This document shows, one piece after another, positions 1 to 9,969 of a stretch of DNA of 64,000 bases (its first letter is position 1; each line of letters starts with the position of its first letter). The DNA lies in contig WACJ01000405.1 in NCBI GenBank assembly GCA_008973525.1, positions 1,922,001-1,986,000 on the forward strand, given 5' to 3'. The DNA is from Stenopsyche tienmushanensis. Lineage: Eukaryota; Arthropoda; Insecta; Trichoptera; Stenopsychidae. Position numbers and translations under genes: made by a program. Below the pieces are notes generated by a model. It saw only the letters and a program-made list of their open reading frames with translations. It had not been told where the DNA came from and made no database searches.

Positions 1-160
1 TGGTTATTCAATACCATTTTGTGGAATTTATTCACAATTTCTGGCGTGGTCGATCACTGCGATGTTCGTCTTGTCAACTCGTACGACCTCGTTTAAACTC
101 TGCCATCCAATATTTAACTATTGTAAACAAAAAAGCAGACTCCCCCTATGATGGTTGCCG
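1..160 (-). mobile_element. mariner transposase remnant (N-terminal part), running off the left edge
   Basis: Reading the minus strand, one frame gives VKYWMAEFKRGRTS followed by a stop and then DEHRSDRP. This is the helix-turn-helix linker region typical of mariner transposases (consensus around YWxAEFKRGRTS, DE.R.GRP). After a frameshift the sequence continues as VNKFHKMVL up to the window start. Several stops and frameshifts show it is dead. It could be mistaken for a further exon of the host gene on the same strand, because a weak AG precedes it; the mariner match argues against that. No terminal inverted repeat is visible, so the right border is approximate. Confidence 0.75.
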
Positions 161-295
161 AACAAATACTAGGTAACGTAGGTACTTTCTGCCAAAGTCA
201 TTTTTTAAACAACATTCGGCATCTACACGTCTGGTCGGATACTTCTGAGACGGACCTCATATGTGATCCAGAATTTCAGAAAAAAAGATATTTAC

Positions 296-449
296 CTTAT
301 TTTAAAATAGGCGATGTTCATGGATGTCGTCATGGCTGCTGAAGGTAAGACCCAGGATACGTTGACTGTCTCCATGTTAGCATTGACGGAGACATTCGGT
401 CTCGGAAGAAGCGGGCCATGATGGCAAGAGCAAATTTTGTCCACACATT
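296..449 (-). CDS. Host gene exon 5: start of second fibronectin-III-like domain
   Basis: Minus-strand exon of 154 bp. It is preceded by an acceptor (ttttcag, bases 455-450) and followed by a good donor (AAG|GTAAAT, intron from 295). Entry phase 1 matches exon 4, completing a split Glu codon. It encodes residues 200-249, including CVDKICSC, PLLPRPNVSV and VNVSWVLPS, which look like the inter-domain cysteines and the A and B strands of a fibronectin-III domain. The exon leaves in phase 2. Reading straight through the donor would give an immediate TAA, so a short secreted form ending here is possible, but the domain would be cut mid-fold, so splicing to an exon outside the window is more likely. 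Potential N-glycosylation sites (NVS) are present. Family identity unknown. Confidence 0.72.
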
Positions 450-524
450 CTGAAAATTGTCAATCGTTGTCAATAATTTTCAATTCGAACATATTTAGGC
501 GCGATCCGATTTGATATTCATTAC
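450..524 (-). other. Short intron (75 bp) between exons 4 and 5 of the host gene
   Basis: The intron begins GTAATG on the minus strand at 524 and ends ttttcag at 450. At 75 bp it has normal insect short-intron size and contrasts with the 5-25 kb introns upstream in the same gene. Phase 1 on both sides. Confidence 0.7.
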
Positions 525-672
525 CTGGTATTGTAATTTCTGATGTGACCTCGGCTTTACCATCCCAGGGGTTGGACCTTACGGAGACGTTGTAAGTGCA
601 ACCAGGCTTGATAGAACATTGTGCTCCATGCACTCCTGATATGCTTGGAGGAACATACCACGATTCTTCGGT
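525..672 (-). CDS. Host gene exon 4: second half of first fibronectin-III-like domain
   Basis: Minus-strand exon of 148 bp, preceded by a polypyrimidine tract and ttcag (677-673) and followed by donor CCAG|GTAATG. Phase 0 in and phase 1 out, matching exons 3 and 5. It encodes residues 150-198: SWYVPPSISGVHG, then CSIKPGCTYNVSVRSN. The TYNVSVRS run has the aromatic and alternating valines of the F strand of a fibronectin-III domain; two cysteines five residues apart just before it are unusual for an ordinary FN3 and suggest an extra disulphide. The remainder (WDGKAEVTSEITIP) fits strand G and the linker to the next domain. Extracellular location is inferred from the signal peptide in exon 1. 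Confidence 0.78.
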
Positions 673-1630
673 CTGAATTTAAGCGAAAGTTTAAGCTTTT
701 TATTTATTTCATAAATGAAAATGATGAGAGAAATGAAAATCTGATGATTTTCTAAACTTCCGATGAGTCTTCATTCGTGATTATCAAGTCTTGAAGACTT
801 TAGAAACAGATCGAAATCGTTAAATCTATAGGAATCCGGATGATTATTATAAAGCGAAAATTCATCATTTGAATATCACAGGCTGCCACTGGATAGCCCT
901 GCCCTCGAGCAGATAAGAGCGCATATGCTGCATCAATTTGCATCCAGAATTTGAACATCGCTAAAAATATTGCATACGAAATAAATAAATCGTCCACAAT
1001 CTTTCGATATAATCCATTGATATGAATTCCCGATTTATTGTCACGAGCGATGATTTTCCCCAAACTGTTTATACGCAGACGGCGGGGTTAATTTTCCGGG
1101 AAATGCGAACACTTTTACTGGAAAAACGCCCGCTTTTCTCAGAATAAATTGGAGGAGTAATCTAAACTGAGTGCCAAACTTTTTGCACGAACTAAACTTA
1201 ATCGCATAAAATATATATTTTAAGATACATAAGACCGGAATAAATATTTTGATAAATGGACGATCAACGAAATACATTGAAGAAATGTAATCAAAGTCTT
1301 ATTAACATATCAATCAAAGTTACAGTATGAAATAACAAATGGTTCTATTTCATCATCGAGATATTTGGTATTGTAAAGGGGGTGTCTTTGGTGTGGAAAA
1401 TAAAAAAAAACCGTATGAAATGACTTTCATTAGTCGCTTTTATGTGTGGCGACGCTGTTGAAATAATTTGCGGCACTAAAAGCTTTCTATTTTGGGTCTT
1501 TAAATTTAAAAGTAGATATATTTTCGCGAGAAAAACGAGTACTTGCGTAAATTATTTAAATATGACGTATATAAAAACGATTCAAAAATATGGATGTTTT
1601 GTAATTCGAAACGGAATAACGGCGAAGATA
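673..1630. other. Intron 3 sequence with no recognised element
   Basis: AT-rich sequence directly upstream of exon 4. Both strands were read for spliced coding segments, transposase motifs and terminal repeats; none could be supported. The two open frames of 78-87 codons on the minus strand have no recognisable motif or splice context. Confidence 0.5.
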
Positions 1631-1634
1631 ATCA

Positions 1635-1960
1635 AAATTTGGTGATTTACCCGATTGCAGACGGTTTGCATAGAGACATGATTCAGGAGACACGCAATTT
1701 TTGGTATCATTATGAAGTCAATATCTGACAGTTCTGTCAAAACTGATCGAATATCGTTAGACGCCTCGAGTGCGCACGACACAGTCGCGTAGATACTCAT
1801 TAAAAGGGTTAAGCAATGAATAAAATTCAACAACCGAGTATATTGATTTTTGATTCCGATTTGTGCAAATTTTGTTTTAATTTGTTTACACAACAAATAC
1901 CGCGTTTCCTGAACCGCGTCTCGATGCAAATTTTGATTACTTTTCGGTCCTCCCAATATT
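1635..1960. repeat. Fold-back repeat with about 40-bp inverted arms
   Basis: Arms near 1667-1706 and 1884-1930 are imperfect inverted repeats of each other (tttgcatagagacatgattc against tttgcatcgagacgcggttc on the opposite strand). Between them, at 1784-1812, lies a TTAA-MITE terminus (actcattaaaagggttaa) that resembles the one at 22850-22876. The right edge carries tttcggtcctcccaatatta, similar to the mariner terminus seen at 11081. Probably a fold-back element with an inserted TTAA-MITE scrap. The 124-codon open frame on the minus strand here appears to be a by-product of the repeat. Confidence 0.45.
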
Positions 1961-2039
1961 AATAATACGGAATAATTTATGCGAGCAAATTGATTGTTTT
2001 ACGCACGGATCCAGGAAATCAAGCTACGTCTGGATTGCG

Positions 2040-2146
2040 ATGATCAATCTGAAATACGATTGTCATCCAGAAAATAATGTTACAACATTTATGTACGATC
2101 GAAAATTCTTGTATTTAATTGAAATTCACAGGATACTTCACAAATA
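2040..2146 (-). mobile_element. 3' end of a mariner (family N), inverted orientation
   Basis: The minus strand matches the segment at 5230-5306, 18865-18945 and 61322-61400 (aatttcaattaaatacaag, cgatcctatataaatattg, ctggatgac), which is the 3' end of the mariner-N family. The pogo-like MITE starting at 2147 abuts it at a TA dinucleotide. Confidence 0.55.
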
Positions 2147-2318
2147 CTGTCAGCCCTCATATAGCGTCCACTCCGTTTGCGACGTCTTTTATGTAAACAA
2201 CAGGTAAAATACCTAAGGTTAATTATTTACACTTGTTAAAAAACTCAACTCGCACAAATTTTGGATGGTTGTCTAACTTTCTATAGCGTTTTTTATAGCG
2301 CTTATAGAAGGGTTGAAT
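2147..2318. mobile_element. pogo-like MITE, copy A (about 170 bp, TA target)
   Basis: Inverted relative of 5024-5225, with shared interior (tttacacttgttaaaaaact, gcaacaggtaaaatac). The termini are variants of CAGTCAACCCTTCTATAGCG, the CAGT-type end typical of pogo/Tigger elements that duplicate TA. A TA at 2145-2146 flanks the left end. It is non-coding. Confidence 0.6.
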
Positions 2319-2327
2319 ATATATTAA

Positions 2328-2902
2328 CCTGTTAAGTTAGCGTGACGTATATATACGTCAAACGTAAACTGCATCGAAATTGGTTATGACGTATATATAC
2401 GTCCTCGAAATATATGTTGAATCCTAAAGCAAATTTGTTGCATTTCGCAATCGTGTTGGAGTAGACGTGTACTTAGTAAACGGTGATTAGTAGCATAAAG
2501 TAAGATTCAAAGGCAAACTTTTAGTTTTAAAATGGAAGGACAAAAAAGACGTAATGATGCTCAGTTCAGACAACCCAGTAAAAAGCTAACCTATGCGATC
2601 AAAAAACAGTATTACATCTAAGCCTTCACGCTTAGTTGAAAGGCATTTTCAAAGAACAAATGAAAGGGAACTAAAGCCAGGATATGTTGAGTTTATTACA
2701 AAAAAAGAGAAAGAATCTACATACTAGTGTCCGAATTGTGAGGTAACACTATGTGTTAATAACTGTTTATCATCGCATCGTTAAAAAAAATTAAAAATAT
2801 GAACTCACGCCAAGTGGGCGGGACGTATATATACGTCCTAACGATAATGTGCGCTCCCACTGTATATTGCGTTATTGAAAAGGAACTTCCCCGCTTAACA
2901 GG
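2328..2902 (+). mobile_element. piggyBac deletion derivative (575 bp) with TTAA target duplication
   Basis: TTAA at 2324-2327 and 2903-2906 flanks terminal inverted repeats that begin CCTGTTAAG on both strands. The interior keeps two coding scraps. Near 2532 there is an ATG followed by EGQKRRNDAQF. Near 2640-2780 another frame reads ERELKPGYVEFITKK and, after a stop, CPNCEVTLCVNNC. The latter is the C-terminal cysteine-rich domain of piggyBac transposases (C..C...LC...C pattern). The catalytic core is missing, so it is non-autonomous. The 16-bp perfect palindrome GACGTATATATACGTC occurs near both ends (2342, 2385, 2822) and is probably a subterminal repeat of this family. Confidence 0.8.
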
Positions 2903-3104
2903 TTAAATTATTTTTCAATGTAACCACTTTTAAGATCGTGACGTTTCTGTTATCATGGTAATAGCTTTTGGATACCAGTGTCATAAACCTCTACCGCATT
3001 TGTTTTTCAATTTATTGCACATTCCTCAGAAATCACTGATGGTCTCCACGAGCTTCCGATGGATATAATCCAGCAATGTTGGGGAAAAAAACAGATGACG
3101 GGAG

Positions 3105-3215
3105 ATAACGAATACGCGCGTCGCCCTTCCCATCGGAAGAATTTACTATGACTGAACAAAATGGCCGGCAAACACGCGAAACCAAAAAAACTGACCGTTA
3201 GAATCCCCTTTACAC
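3105..3215 (-). mobile_element. mariner-N 5' fragment
   Basis: The minus strand reads gccattttgttcagtcatag, then aattcttccgatgggaaggg. This is the block found at 4700-4770, 7100-7165, 18535-18590 and 58570-58640, the 5' part of the mariner-N family. No coding capacity remains. Confidence 0.6.
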
Positions 3216-3229
3216 GCCAGGTGCGCATA

Positions 3230-3690
3230 CTTAATTTCTAAATGACTCTTGTATTAATACATCCGATCTCTGAATCTCTGAATCTGGATTTGGATCTAAC
3301 TCAATAAATAATCATTTTTTCTTTTAGAATTTTGGATATGTCACAGAACCGAGACGTACTATAAAAAGCAAAGATAGAATATTTCCCCCCGATAAACAAA
3401 AAACACGTCTATCCATTTGCCCAGTTTACTCCGGTCGATCTTGTTGGATCGTTGGTATTCGTCTCGTGTAAACGCTGAAGTTTTATTTACAGAGTGGGCA
3501 AAAATTAAATTTACTTTACTTGCGATGAGCGGCTTCATCACACTTTTCGTTGCCAAATTATCCAGAGACTTCATAAAGTGAGCGCTAATAAAGATGGACG
3601 TACATATTTCTTATTTAGATTGGCCCCGGCTGAAAAAAATCCTTTTAAAAATACGCCGAAAAAATGTATGATGTTTTTTTAGAGCCTCTA
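3230..3690. other. Intron 3 sequence with no recognised element
   Basis: Only a short tandem (tctctgaa repeated near 3266-3290) is visible. No supported exon or element. Confidence 0.45.
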
Positions 3691-3758
3691 CTGCAGCAGA
3701 TTCTCATTGTGGGGTCATAAATACCCCATTTTGTCTCGGGATCCGCTAAGAGTGTTAA
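3690..3758. mobile_element. Possible TTAA-element terminus
   Basis: The sequence runs ggggtcataaataccccatt and ends cgctaagagtgTTAA. A TTAA-terminated end preceded by a short palindrome resembles piggyBac-type MITE ends, but the partner end is not identified. Weak call. Confidence 0.3.
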
Positions 3759-4225
3759 TATTTTTAAGGCAAATAGGAGTTCATTAAAAATACATGTGAG
3801 ACTTCTTTGCAAAGGTTTCCTCCTTCATTCATATTTAATGATGCTTTTTTGCTTAAAGAACATTCGCAAAAATATGTATCTCGAAAGGAGATCAGATTGA
3901 AATACACATAAGTCCCACGAGCGAAAATATATATTTTTTAATACAGTATAGAAAGTCCCCTTTTCATTTTTTCTTCCTCTTTATTCGCCCATTTATTATA
4001 TTATACAAAGACTGCCTTTCAATATATGATTACGCATACATCGGTGTCGAAACGAAGGAAAAGCGAGTGAATGACTGAAAAATCTATTGATGAATGGTTC
4101 AGACGTACAGAGCGACTTTAAGCAATTTAAAAATATGTTACAACTAAATATAACCAGGATTTTATCTAATTTTAATTTGATATGATCAATTGAATATTAA
4201 TTTTTATATATTTTATATTCATTAA

Positions 4226-4680
4226 CCCTTAAAGGAGTACTGTGCCAGGGCCTGGTATCCCCCTCCACTTTTCAGAAAGAGCACTCTTGTACATTGAGCT
4301 CGGAGACAGACAGAGACAGAAAGAGAACGTAATGCAGTTCGGGAGACAGAGACGGAGAGCTCCCCGCATACATCGCACGATTGTATAGAACGTTAGCCAA
4401 AATTTATTGACTAATAATGATTTCGATTTCAAGTTTGTTATTTGTTTACGCAAAGAAATGACCGAATATTGTGTGTTATAGACAGTGTTTATTTACGTTT
4501 GACTCTACCTCGAATTGAAGATTAAGTCGATAAATTTGGGCTTAACGATCTATACAATCATGCGAGGAACTATCCGTCTCAGTCTCCCGAACTGCGCTAA
4601 GTTCTCTCTGTCTCTGTCTGTCTCCGAGCTTCAATGTGCAAGAGTGCTCTTTCTGGGGCATAAGAATTAGGACGTACATG
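4226..4680 (+). mobile_element. TTAA MITE family P, copy 1, with about 97-bp internal inverted arms
   Basis: It starts after TTAA (4222-4225). Arms at 4273-4370 and 4561-4656 are near-perfect inverted repeats rich in GAGACAGACAGAGACAG and carrying cagaaagagcactcttg. The unpaired middle (4380-4525) is shared with the complete copy at 36905-37290. The right TTAA end is not clear in this copy. Non-coding; the 74-codon minus-strand frame across the left arm is a by-product of the repeat. Confidence 0.65.
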
Positions 4681-5310
4681 TACGTCGTAGCTCCCTGACA
4701 GCTTAATTAGCCATTTTGTTCAGTCACAGTAAATTCTTCCCATGGAGAGGTCATCGCGCGCTCCCACCACTTCCCACCCGTGCAAGATCTTGACGATCTT
4801 TATAAAGAATTTCCTGAGATTTCTCGAAGTCTCCTTGGTGATATTGTTTTGGAAAAACTCGGTTATGAGAAGTTGTGTGCAAGATAGGTGCCCAGAAAGC
4901 TCACCTCAGAATCCAAAAAGAGCTGACGGTGGAGGTTTATGACCCGAATATCAAAAATTTATACCCTGATTACTGAAACGTCTCGATTTCGACGGCGATT
5001 ACGTTGAAGAATAGTTTAATATACAGTCAACCCTTCTATAGCGTCGAGATAAGGACCGCGTTATAAAAACAAAACGCTATAGAAAGTTAGGCACTCATAC
5101 GAAATTTGTGCGTGTTGAGTTTTTTAACAAGTGTAAGTGACTATCACAGACAACCGTACGTATTTTACCTGTTGCTTACGTAAAAGACGCCGCAAACGAA
5201 GTGGACGCTATATGAGGGTCGATTTTATCTGTGAATTTCAACTAAATACAAGATATTTTGGTCGTATTTAAATATTGTAACCTTACTTTCTGGATGACTT
5301 TCGAATGACC
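4680..5310 (+). mobile_element. mariner-N remnant, interrupted by a pogo-like MITE
   Basis: One frame reads LGDIVLEKLGYEKLCA, a stop, then VPRKLTSESKK. This is the mariner motif around KLCARWVPR..LT that precedes the first catalytic Asp. The 5' block (gccattttgttcagtcacag) is shared with 7100, 18535 and 58570. The 3' end at 5230-5306 matches 61322-61400. The pogo-like MITE 5024-5225 is inserted at a TA. Internal deletions and stops make it dead. Confidence 0.7.
5024..5225 (-). mobile_element. pogo-like MITE, copy B (about 200 bp)
   Basis: Begins CAGTCAACCCTTCTATAGCG after TA (5022-5023) and ends with a diverged inverted copy (gctatatgagggtcgatttt) before TA (5226-5227). Inverted relative of copy A at 2147-2318, and sited inside a mariner-N 3' end like copy A. 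Confidence 0.65.
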
Positions 5311-5759
5311 AGATCAGATAAACTAATTATCGTTGAAGTTAAGATTCATGTTCAAATTCAGAATGTAATATAATTTAGGTCATATAGTTTGTCTTGTTTT
5401 TTTTTCTGGAATTTCTTAGATCTATACTAGTATATTATTAAAATAACTTTGAAATTCTAAATGTTCTGTCCTAGCTTAATTACAAAAAAAGTTCATTAAA
5501 GAAAGAAAAACAAAATTGGGTTGATCGAAGAAAAAAGCAAAAAAACATTTTCATTGTAAGAAAACTGGTTGCTAAATCGGATTGCAAAAAACGACGTCTC
5601 TTATGGATGACCCTAATAATATGATTGAAATAATGTTTATAACATGATATATATTTTATTCATCAAATAACTAAAGTTAAGCTAGAATTTGATCCCACAA
5701 GGAGGGAACATTTTTAAAAAGATGTTCAAAAAATATTATAAAAATAAATCAATACTTAC

Positions 5760-5854
5760 CCTGTTTATATGATATACATAGCAGGGCTTCGAAGTGCATT
5801 TGCTCGAGTTTTTAGGATGCACCGTAATCGTGTAATCATCGGGTAATTTGCCAC
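5760..5854 (-). CDS. Host gene exon 3: middle of first fibronectin-III-like domain
   Basis: Minus-strand exon of 95 bp. The acceptor is tttaatttttag (ending 5855) and the donor CAGG|GTAAGTATT (intron from 5759), close to the insect consensus. Phase 1 in, phase 0 out; both neighbouring exons fit. The first two bases complete a Ser codon with exon 2. It encodes residues 119-149: GKLPDDYTITVHPK, then NSSKCTSKPCYVYHINR. DDYTITV is typical of a fibronectin-III C strand. Two cysteines five residues apart and an NSS glycosylation site follow. Short, isolated in about 15 kb of intron, and only recognisable through its splice sites and phase. Confidence 0.75.
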
Positions 5855-5859
5855 CTAAA

Positions 5860-6598
5860 AATTAAACAGACTCATTATTTGAGTTCCTCTGCGGTGCAAA
5901 AAAAGCGCCAAAACAAATTTTGAATAAATAATCTTCGTATAAATCAATCTTGTTTGCCAAATACCTTTTTTTCGCAATAGCAAACAAATCATTGCCTCTC
6001 GAACGAAGCAAATGATTCGTTGAAAAATGCTGATGGACCGGAAATTATTGTAATATTTCAATTTTTATGATATACACGCAATAAACGCATCGAAATATTC
6101 TTGATTATGAAGACGTATTGTCGATAAAGTTAAGCATAAATACAAAATCCGCGCAAATACACTCATCATCCAGAATTGTATTGATTATTCGCAAAAATAC
6201 GCTCGACTCTCAAGCAAAGTGGCAAATATTTGATCGCTGGAAATAACAGAAACAAAGGTTCATTATTATTTAGTAAACTATTGCTTAATTGAATTTGCTT
6301 CGATTGCTTGTTATTGAGTTTGCTATTGTATAGGGAATTACTATTGATAGGGGTGGCTAATTGATTTGATCGTATATGCTCGGAAAAAACCCCTCTTTTA
6401 TTGATGCTGTTGATAAAAATGAACCACTCAATCGTTGTCCAAGACTAGTGCTCAGTATGTGAATCGATTGCGTGATGGAAATTCGAATTGCTTTAAGAGT
6501 GGCGCAATTCATTTACGGGCCCTAAGAGTCGTCTGGGAAGACTTCAAGAGTAAATCAGCCGTTTTAAGTGTTCAAATGTAGACATTAACATAAAACAC
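5860..6598. other. Intron 2 sequence with no recognised element
   Basis: AT-rich. A 68-codon minus-strand frame (5855-6061) overlaps the exon 3 acceptor and has no independent support. Confidence 0.45.
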
Positions 6599-6990
6599 AT
6601 CACTCAATAAGTTCGTAGGATGACATATAGTCGGCGCCGGTATTGAAAAATATGTTTTTTTTAAAAAAGCCAACCTTCAAATAATACACGTCAATATATC
6701 ATAAAGATCTGATGTTTAGTTGACAAGTTTTTCATCGATATTTGTCCATGAGAAACCTCTGTTCGAAGTAGGTACCGCGTTTGTTCATAGTTGATCAATA
6801 GTAGCAACGCGTCCACAATTCAGAGCGTTGTTTGGAGCTGTTGAAGCGCAAGAAAGGGGATTTTTTCATGCGGTATATGAGGATGGATGAAATATGGATC
6901 CATCATTATATTCCAAAGTCAAATTGGCAGTTAGCTGAGTGGAAAGCAAAAGCAACGGCAACTATCGAATAATTAGAATGATGGAAAGTA
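6599..6990 (+). mobile_element. mariner family C remnant, copy 1
   Basis: The left part (actcaataagttcgtaggat, gacatatagt) matches 36640-36680. The coding part, read across frameshifts, gives LCSKWVPRLF and then FFMRYMRMDEIWIHHY and SNWQLAEWKAKA. This is the mariner core around the first catalytic Asp (MDExW). The second half of the transposase is absent. Confidence 0.75.
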
Positions 6991-7066
6991 TTAATATTTT
7001 TAAAAGAGCAGCTAAGCTAATTTTCTGAATCCGAATCTAAAAACAAAAAATAAGGGCTATTATAAG

Positions 7067-7170
7067 AGACCCTAATGGTTAGTTTATTTTGCTCCGCGTG
7101 TTTGTCTGCCATTTTTTTCAGTCACAGTAAATTCTTCCAATGGAGAGGTCGCTACGCGCTCCGGCTATCA
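7067..7170 (+). mobile_element. mariner-N 5' fragment
   Basis: Shares agagaccctaatggtt, a variant of the gccattttgttcagtcacag block, and tccaatggagaggtcgc with 4700, 18535 and 58570. Truncated after about 100 bp. Confidence 0.55.
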
Positions 7171-7805
7171 CGTATAATCACGCGAATGACAGAATAGAGA
7201 CAGAGAGGAGAGAAGAACAAAATTTAAGAAAAACTTCATAAGTACCTAGCCACAACTAAATTTTCGCAACAACGATCATTCAGCAAATAACAAACAATCG
7301 AAAACAACACTTTTATTGCATAAAAATGAAACATTGTTTTTGACGTGTTGCCGAAGCGTTAAAAAAACAATATAAACAAACGCATACATAAGTTCTCACA
7401 GAAACACAAACAACAGATATATAACATTTCCATATGTAAATTACCCAAAAATTAATTCCCTTCAAATTCGATTATTTCAATGATGAATTAAAATATTGCT
7501 TGAATATAATTAGCGTTTTCCCCAAAGGGCAAATCAGTGTTTTGATTAACATATTTTAACGAAATTCATTAATACCAACCCAATGCGAATATAAAATAGG
7601 TTTGCTAACTTTTAATGTTTTATTTATGCTTTTAAATCTGAAGATTGTTTGTTTCGATTAAGCCAAAACAACAACAAAATGTGTGTTTTGGTTGTATACT
7701 GCTTACAAAAACAGTATACTGCTCAACAAAAAGTTGTGTACTGCTTATTGTAATCCTTTCCGTTATGGCATATTCAGCATTTATTTTGCAAGCGTTTATA
7801 TTAAA
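7171..7805. other. Intron 2 sequence, largely unassigned
   Basis: A/T-rich and low-complexity in places. A 62-codon plus-strand frame runs into the pogo-like terminus at 7806-7845; nothing supports it as a gene. Confidence 0.4.
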
Positions 7806-7845
7806 TTGCGTGGTCTCTATCTCGACGCTATAGAAGGGTTGACTG
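7806..7845 (-). mobile_element. Isolated pogo-like terminus
   Basis: Reads tggtctctatctcgacgcta, then tagaagggttgactg, the right-hand terminal repeat of the pogo-like family. The same terminus with the same inner flank occurs at 37525-37558. No left partner is visible nearby. Confidence 0.5.
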
Positions 7846-7879
7846 TCGTTTAAATTTAGAACAAAAACATAAAATTGGA

Positions 7880-8384
7880 AGATTATTTATATATGAATTT
7901 AAATTTTTGCTTGTTAACATTTCCTTTACTATGGTGTATTTACTACACTGAGTCGAGTTGTAGTAAAGTTGTAATAATAGGAATTTTTACAACATTACTA
8001 CATTGAATCTCGTATTTGAGTTTGAATTGATCAAACTTTTCGAAGCATATATCCCATTTTTACATAAATTGTATAAGCCCAGATGTTTGGGATTTTCGAC
8101 GCACATGTCCAAGACCTCCCGGTTTGATTATAACCAATTTGGTAAATAGTTTTTCCTGTATCCAAATACTCATTTTACTCGCAATAGGTGTGTGAGATCA
8201 TGATAATTAAATTGAATAACCACCTAAGAATTTATTAATTAATCTCGTGATTCTTTACATATTTCGATATATCATGATGCCTGCGATTTCTTCAACGAAA
8301 CAGTGTAATTTTGAATTGTAAAGACGGCAGGTGCTCCCAGACAAGACATATTAATTTGGCCCCCAGATCTGACTGCTCCGGGAG
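7880..8384. other. Intron 2 sequence, unassigned
   Basis: The stretch around 7930-7960 (gtatttactacactgagtcg) is weakly like part of the hAT-D repeat (gtatttactacacctcgact) but the match is short. Nothing else is supported. Confidence 0.35.
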
Positions 8385-8640
8385 GAATGGTGTTGTAAGT
8401 TTGTGCGAATTTCTAAACGTTGACCTTCGACGGCGCGTGTAAGAAAAAGAGCGTCTGAGAAATATTTGAAAATCAGTACTGTGGGTGGAGGGTCTGACGA
8501 GAGGACGCCCGGGGCGCCGACTCTGCCCTCATCCCCAGGATCCCGCAGACGTGAGATGGAGGGTGAAAACGGGGGAAGTCCCAGACCGAAAGAGTAGGGG
8601 CGCCATGTCCCTTTGTACCGCACCAAGTTTACCTACAATG
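8385..8640. other. GC-rich block of unknown nature
   Basis: Markedly richer in G+C than its surroundings (for example gacgcccggggcgccgactc). The 91-codon minus-strand frame has no recognisable motif. It directly precedes LTR-like and LINE-associated repeats, so it may be part of a mobile element not otherwise recognised. Confidence 0.3.
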
Positions 8641-8924
8641 TTTATACGTTTTTCCATGAAAGAGCCGACAGTTTCTGCGTACCCAATACACGAGAATTCC
8701 CCAAGCACATGCCTTTGACACAGAAAGGCGCGGACCTCAAAGCCTACTCGCTGAAATATTAAACTTGATATATTTTATGAAAACTACAAATTAACATTTT
8801 ATTTGCCTGCATCATCACGTCTTATATCTGAAAACAATTAATGTTATGCCAATACTTGATAATTCAATGTCATCGCTTAATGGTCCAAGTCTGCCAATCA
8901 AATATACTTTGTATTCAACAATAT

Positions 8925-9110
8925 GCGCAGGAGGCGAGAGTCGTCTGATAGCCTTGGCTGCGGGAAGACGTTTTTCCTGTGGCCAGATCTCTCTCGCTAT
9001 CTCTCGTCGGGCAGCACGAGCACGGACATCTCGACGAACACGTGGGAATTGGTAACGGTCCGGGGACTTTGTCTCGAGAGCGTTCCCGCTTCACAATACA
9101 CTGGTGTCAG
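8925..9110 (+). mobile_element. LTR-like fragment, copy 3
   Basis: Shares gcaggaggcg, agagtcgtc, agccttggctgcgggaag, ccagatctctctcg and a segment with cgacgaacacgtg with 23735-23990; the piece containing the AATAAATAG signal is missing. It ends acactggtgtcag, which could be the junction between an LTR and a primer-binding site, but that is inference. Confidence 0.5.
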
Positions 9111-9242
9111 AAATGAGATCCCACTCTATATGTGCAATTTGGAGTTATGAGACAAGGTTTTTAAAAAACACCACCTTTGTATATACTCATTGTATAGCAG
9201 AAAGCGTATATTGGGAGATCATTAATGTGCGATTCCATTTCC

Positions 9243-9960
9243 TGCGCTGCTGTATGGTCTGTTCCGGGTTACCATGGACTAGCCACATAGATAGGGTCTT
9301 CCACTGATCTTTTAGCCCCGCTAGAAACGCTGTGCGCAGAGCGTCCAGGCGCCAACCCACTGTGTTCCGCACTCTCCAGAGGAGGTGAGGTTTCTGCGGG
9401 AAGACCAGCTTCAGGCTATTGTATCCGAGGGTGCGGCGGAGGAAGAAGGACAAATGTTCAGGCTAAATTCAAAGGAATACTACTGCGGGCTCCCTGCCGC
9501 CATGAGTCCAACCTCAGTTTGAAGGGACGGACTGTAGGGGCTACTCCTTCCCCATGGTATTCGTATCGGTTTGGTCATTTGCCGTTCGAACAGCCTAAAA
9601 TCGTTCTTCCCTGTATACCTAGGCTGTTAAGGATAGTGGGGAGCCTTTGATACAGGCTCCACCAACTGCTGTAATTGGCTGTTCCACAAACTCATTTATG
9701 AATGCGCAGCACAGGGTGATCTGCGCACCCAACTCATGTTAGCTGGGTTACCCCAGTTGTGTTTGATGAGCAAACCGATCAGTCTAATTTCACGCACCTC
9801 TACTTCACATCATTACCCCAGGGGTTCAACTGTTGCCTACAGGCGTAGGGTTGGCTCCCCCCCTGGGTTTTTATGGGTGGGCATTATGGAGTCCAACACT
9901 CACCCGGAAAAGAGGAGGATCTTATTTCTTCTTCCTGGCAGACAAAAAGTCCTATTCTCA
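9243..9960 (+). repeat. Repeat Q, copy 1 (LINE-associated, GC-richer)
   Basis: About 700 bp collinear in blocks with 58920-59305: gtctgttcc..ctagccacaca, taggctgttaaggatagtgg, gcgcagcacagggt, ctcatgttagctggg, acatcattaccccaggg, ggttttatgggtgggc, gagtccaacactcacccgga. The copy at 58.9 kb lies just before an R1-clade retrotransposon, so this may be the 3' untranslated region of a related LINE; that is inference. No coding frame is preserved. Confidence 0.5.
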
Positions 9961-9969
9961 GATGAGAGA

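Noticed and set aside
38..102. A sixth host exon reading SLNEVVRVDKTNIAVIDH on the minus strand
   Set aside because: The same bases in the neighbouring frame give the mariner motif YWMAEFKRGRTS, and the putative acceptor lacks a pyrimidine tract.
5024..7845. A single 2.8-kb pogo-like element bounded by matching CAGTCAACCC termini
   Set aside because: Host exon 3 (5760-5854), supported by splice sites and phase, lies inside, and the left terminus already has its own partner at 5225. The right terminus is an isolated fragment.
8351..8718. Opposing 77- and 91-codon frames in the GC-rich block
   Set aside because: They overlap on opposite strands, lack motifs, and sit next to repeat sequence; kept only as an unassigned block.
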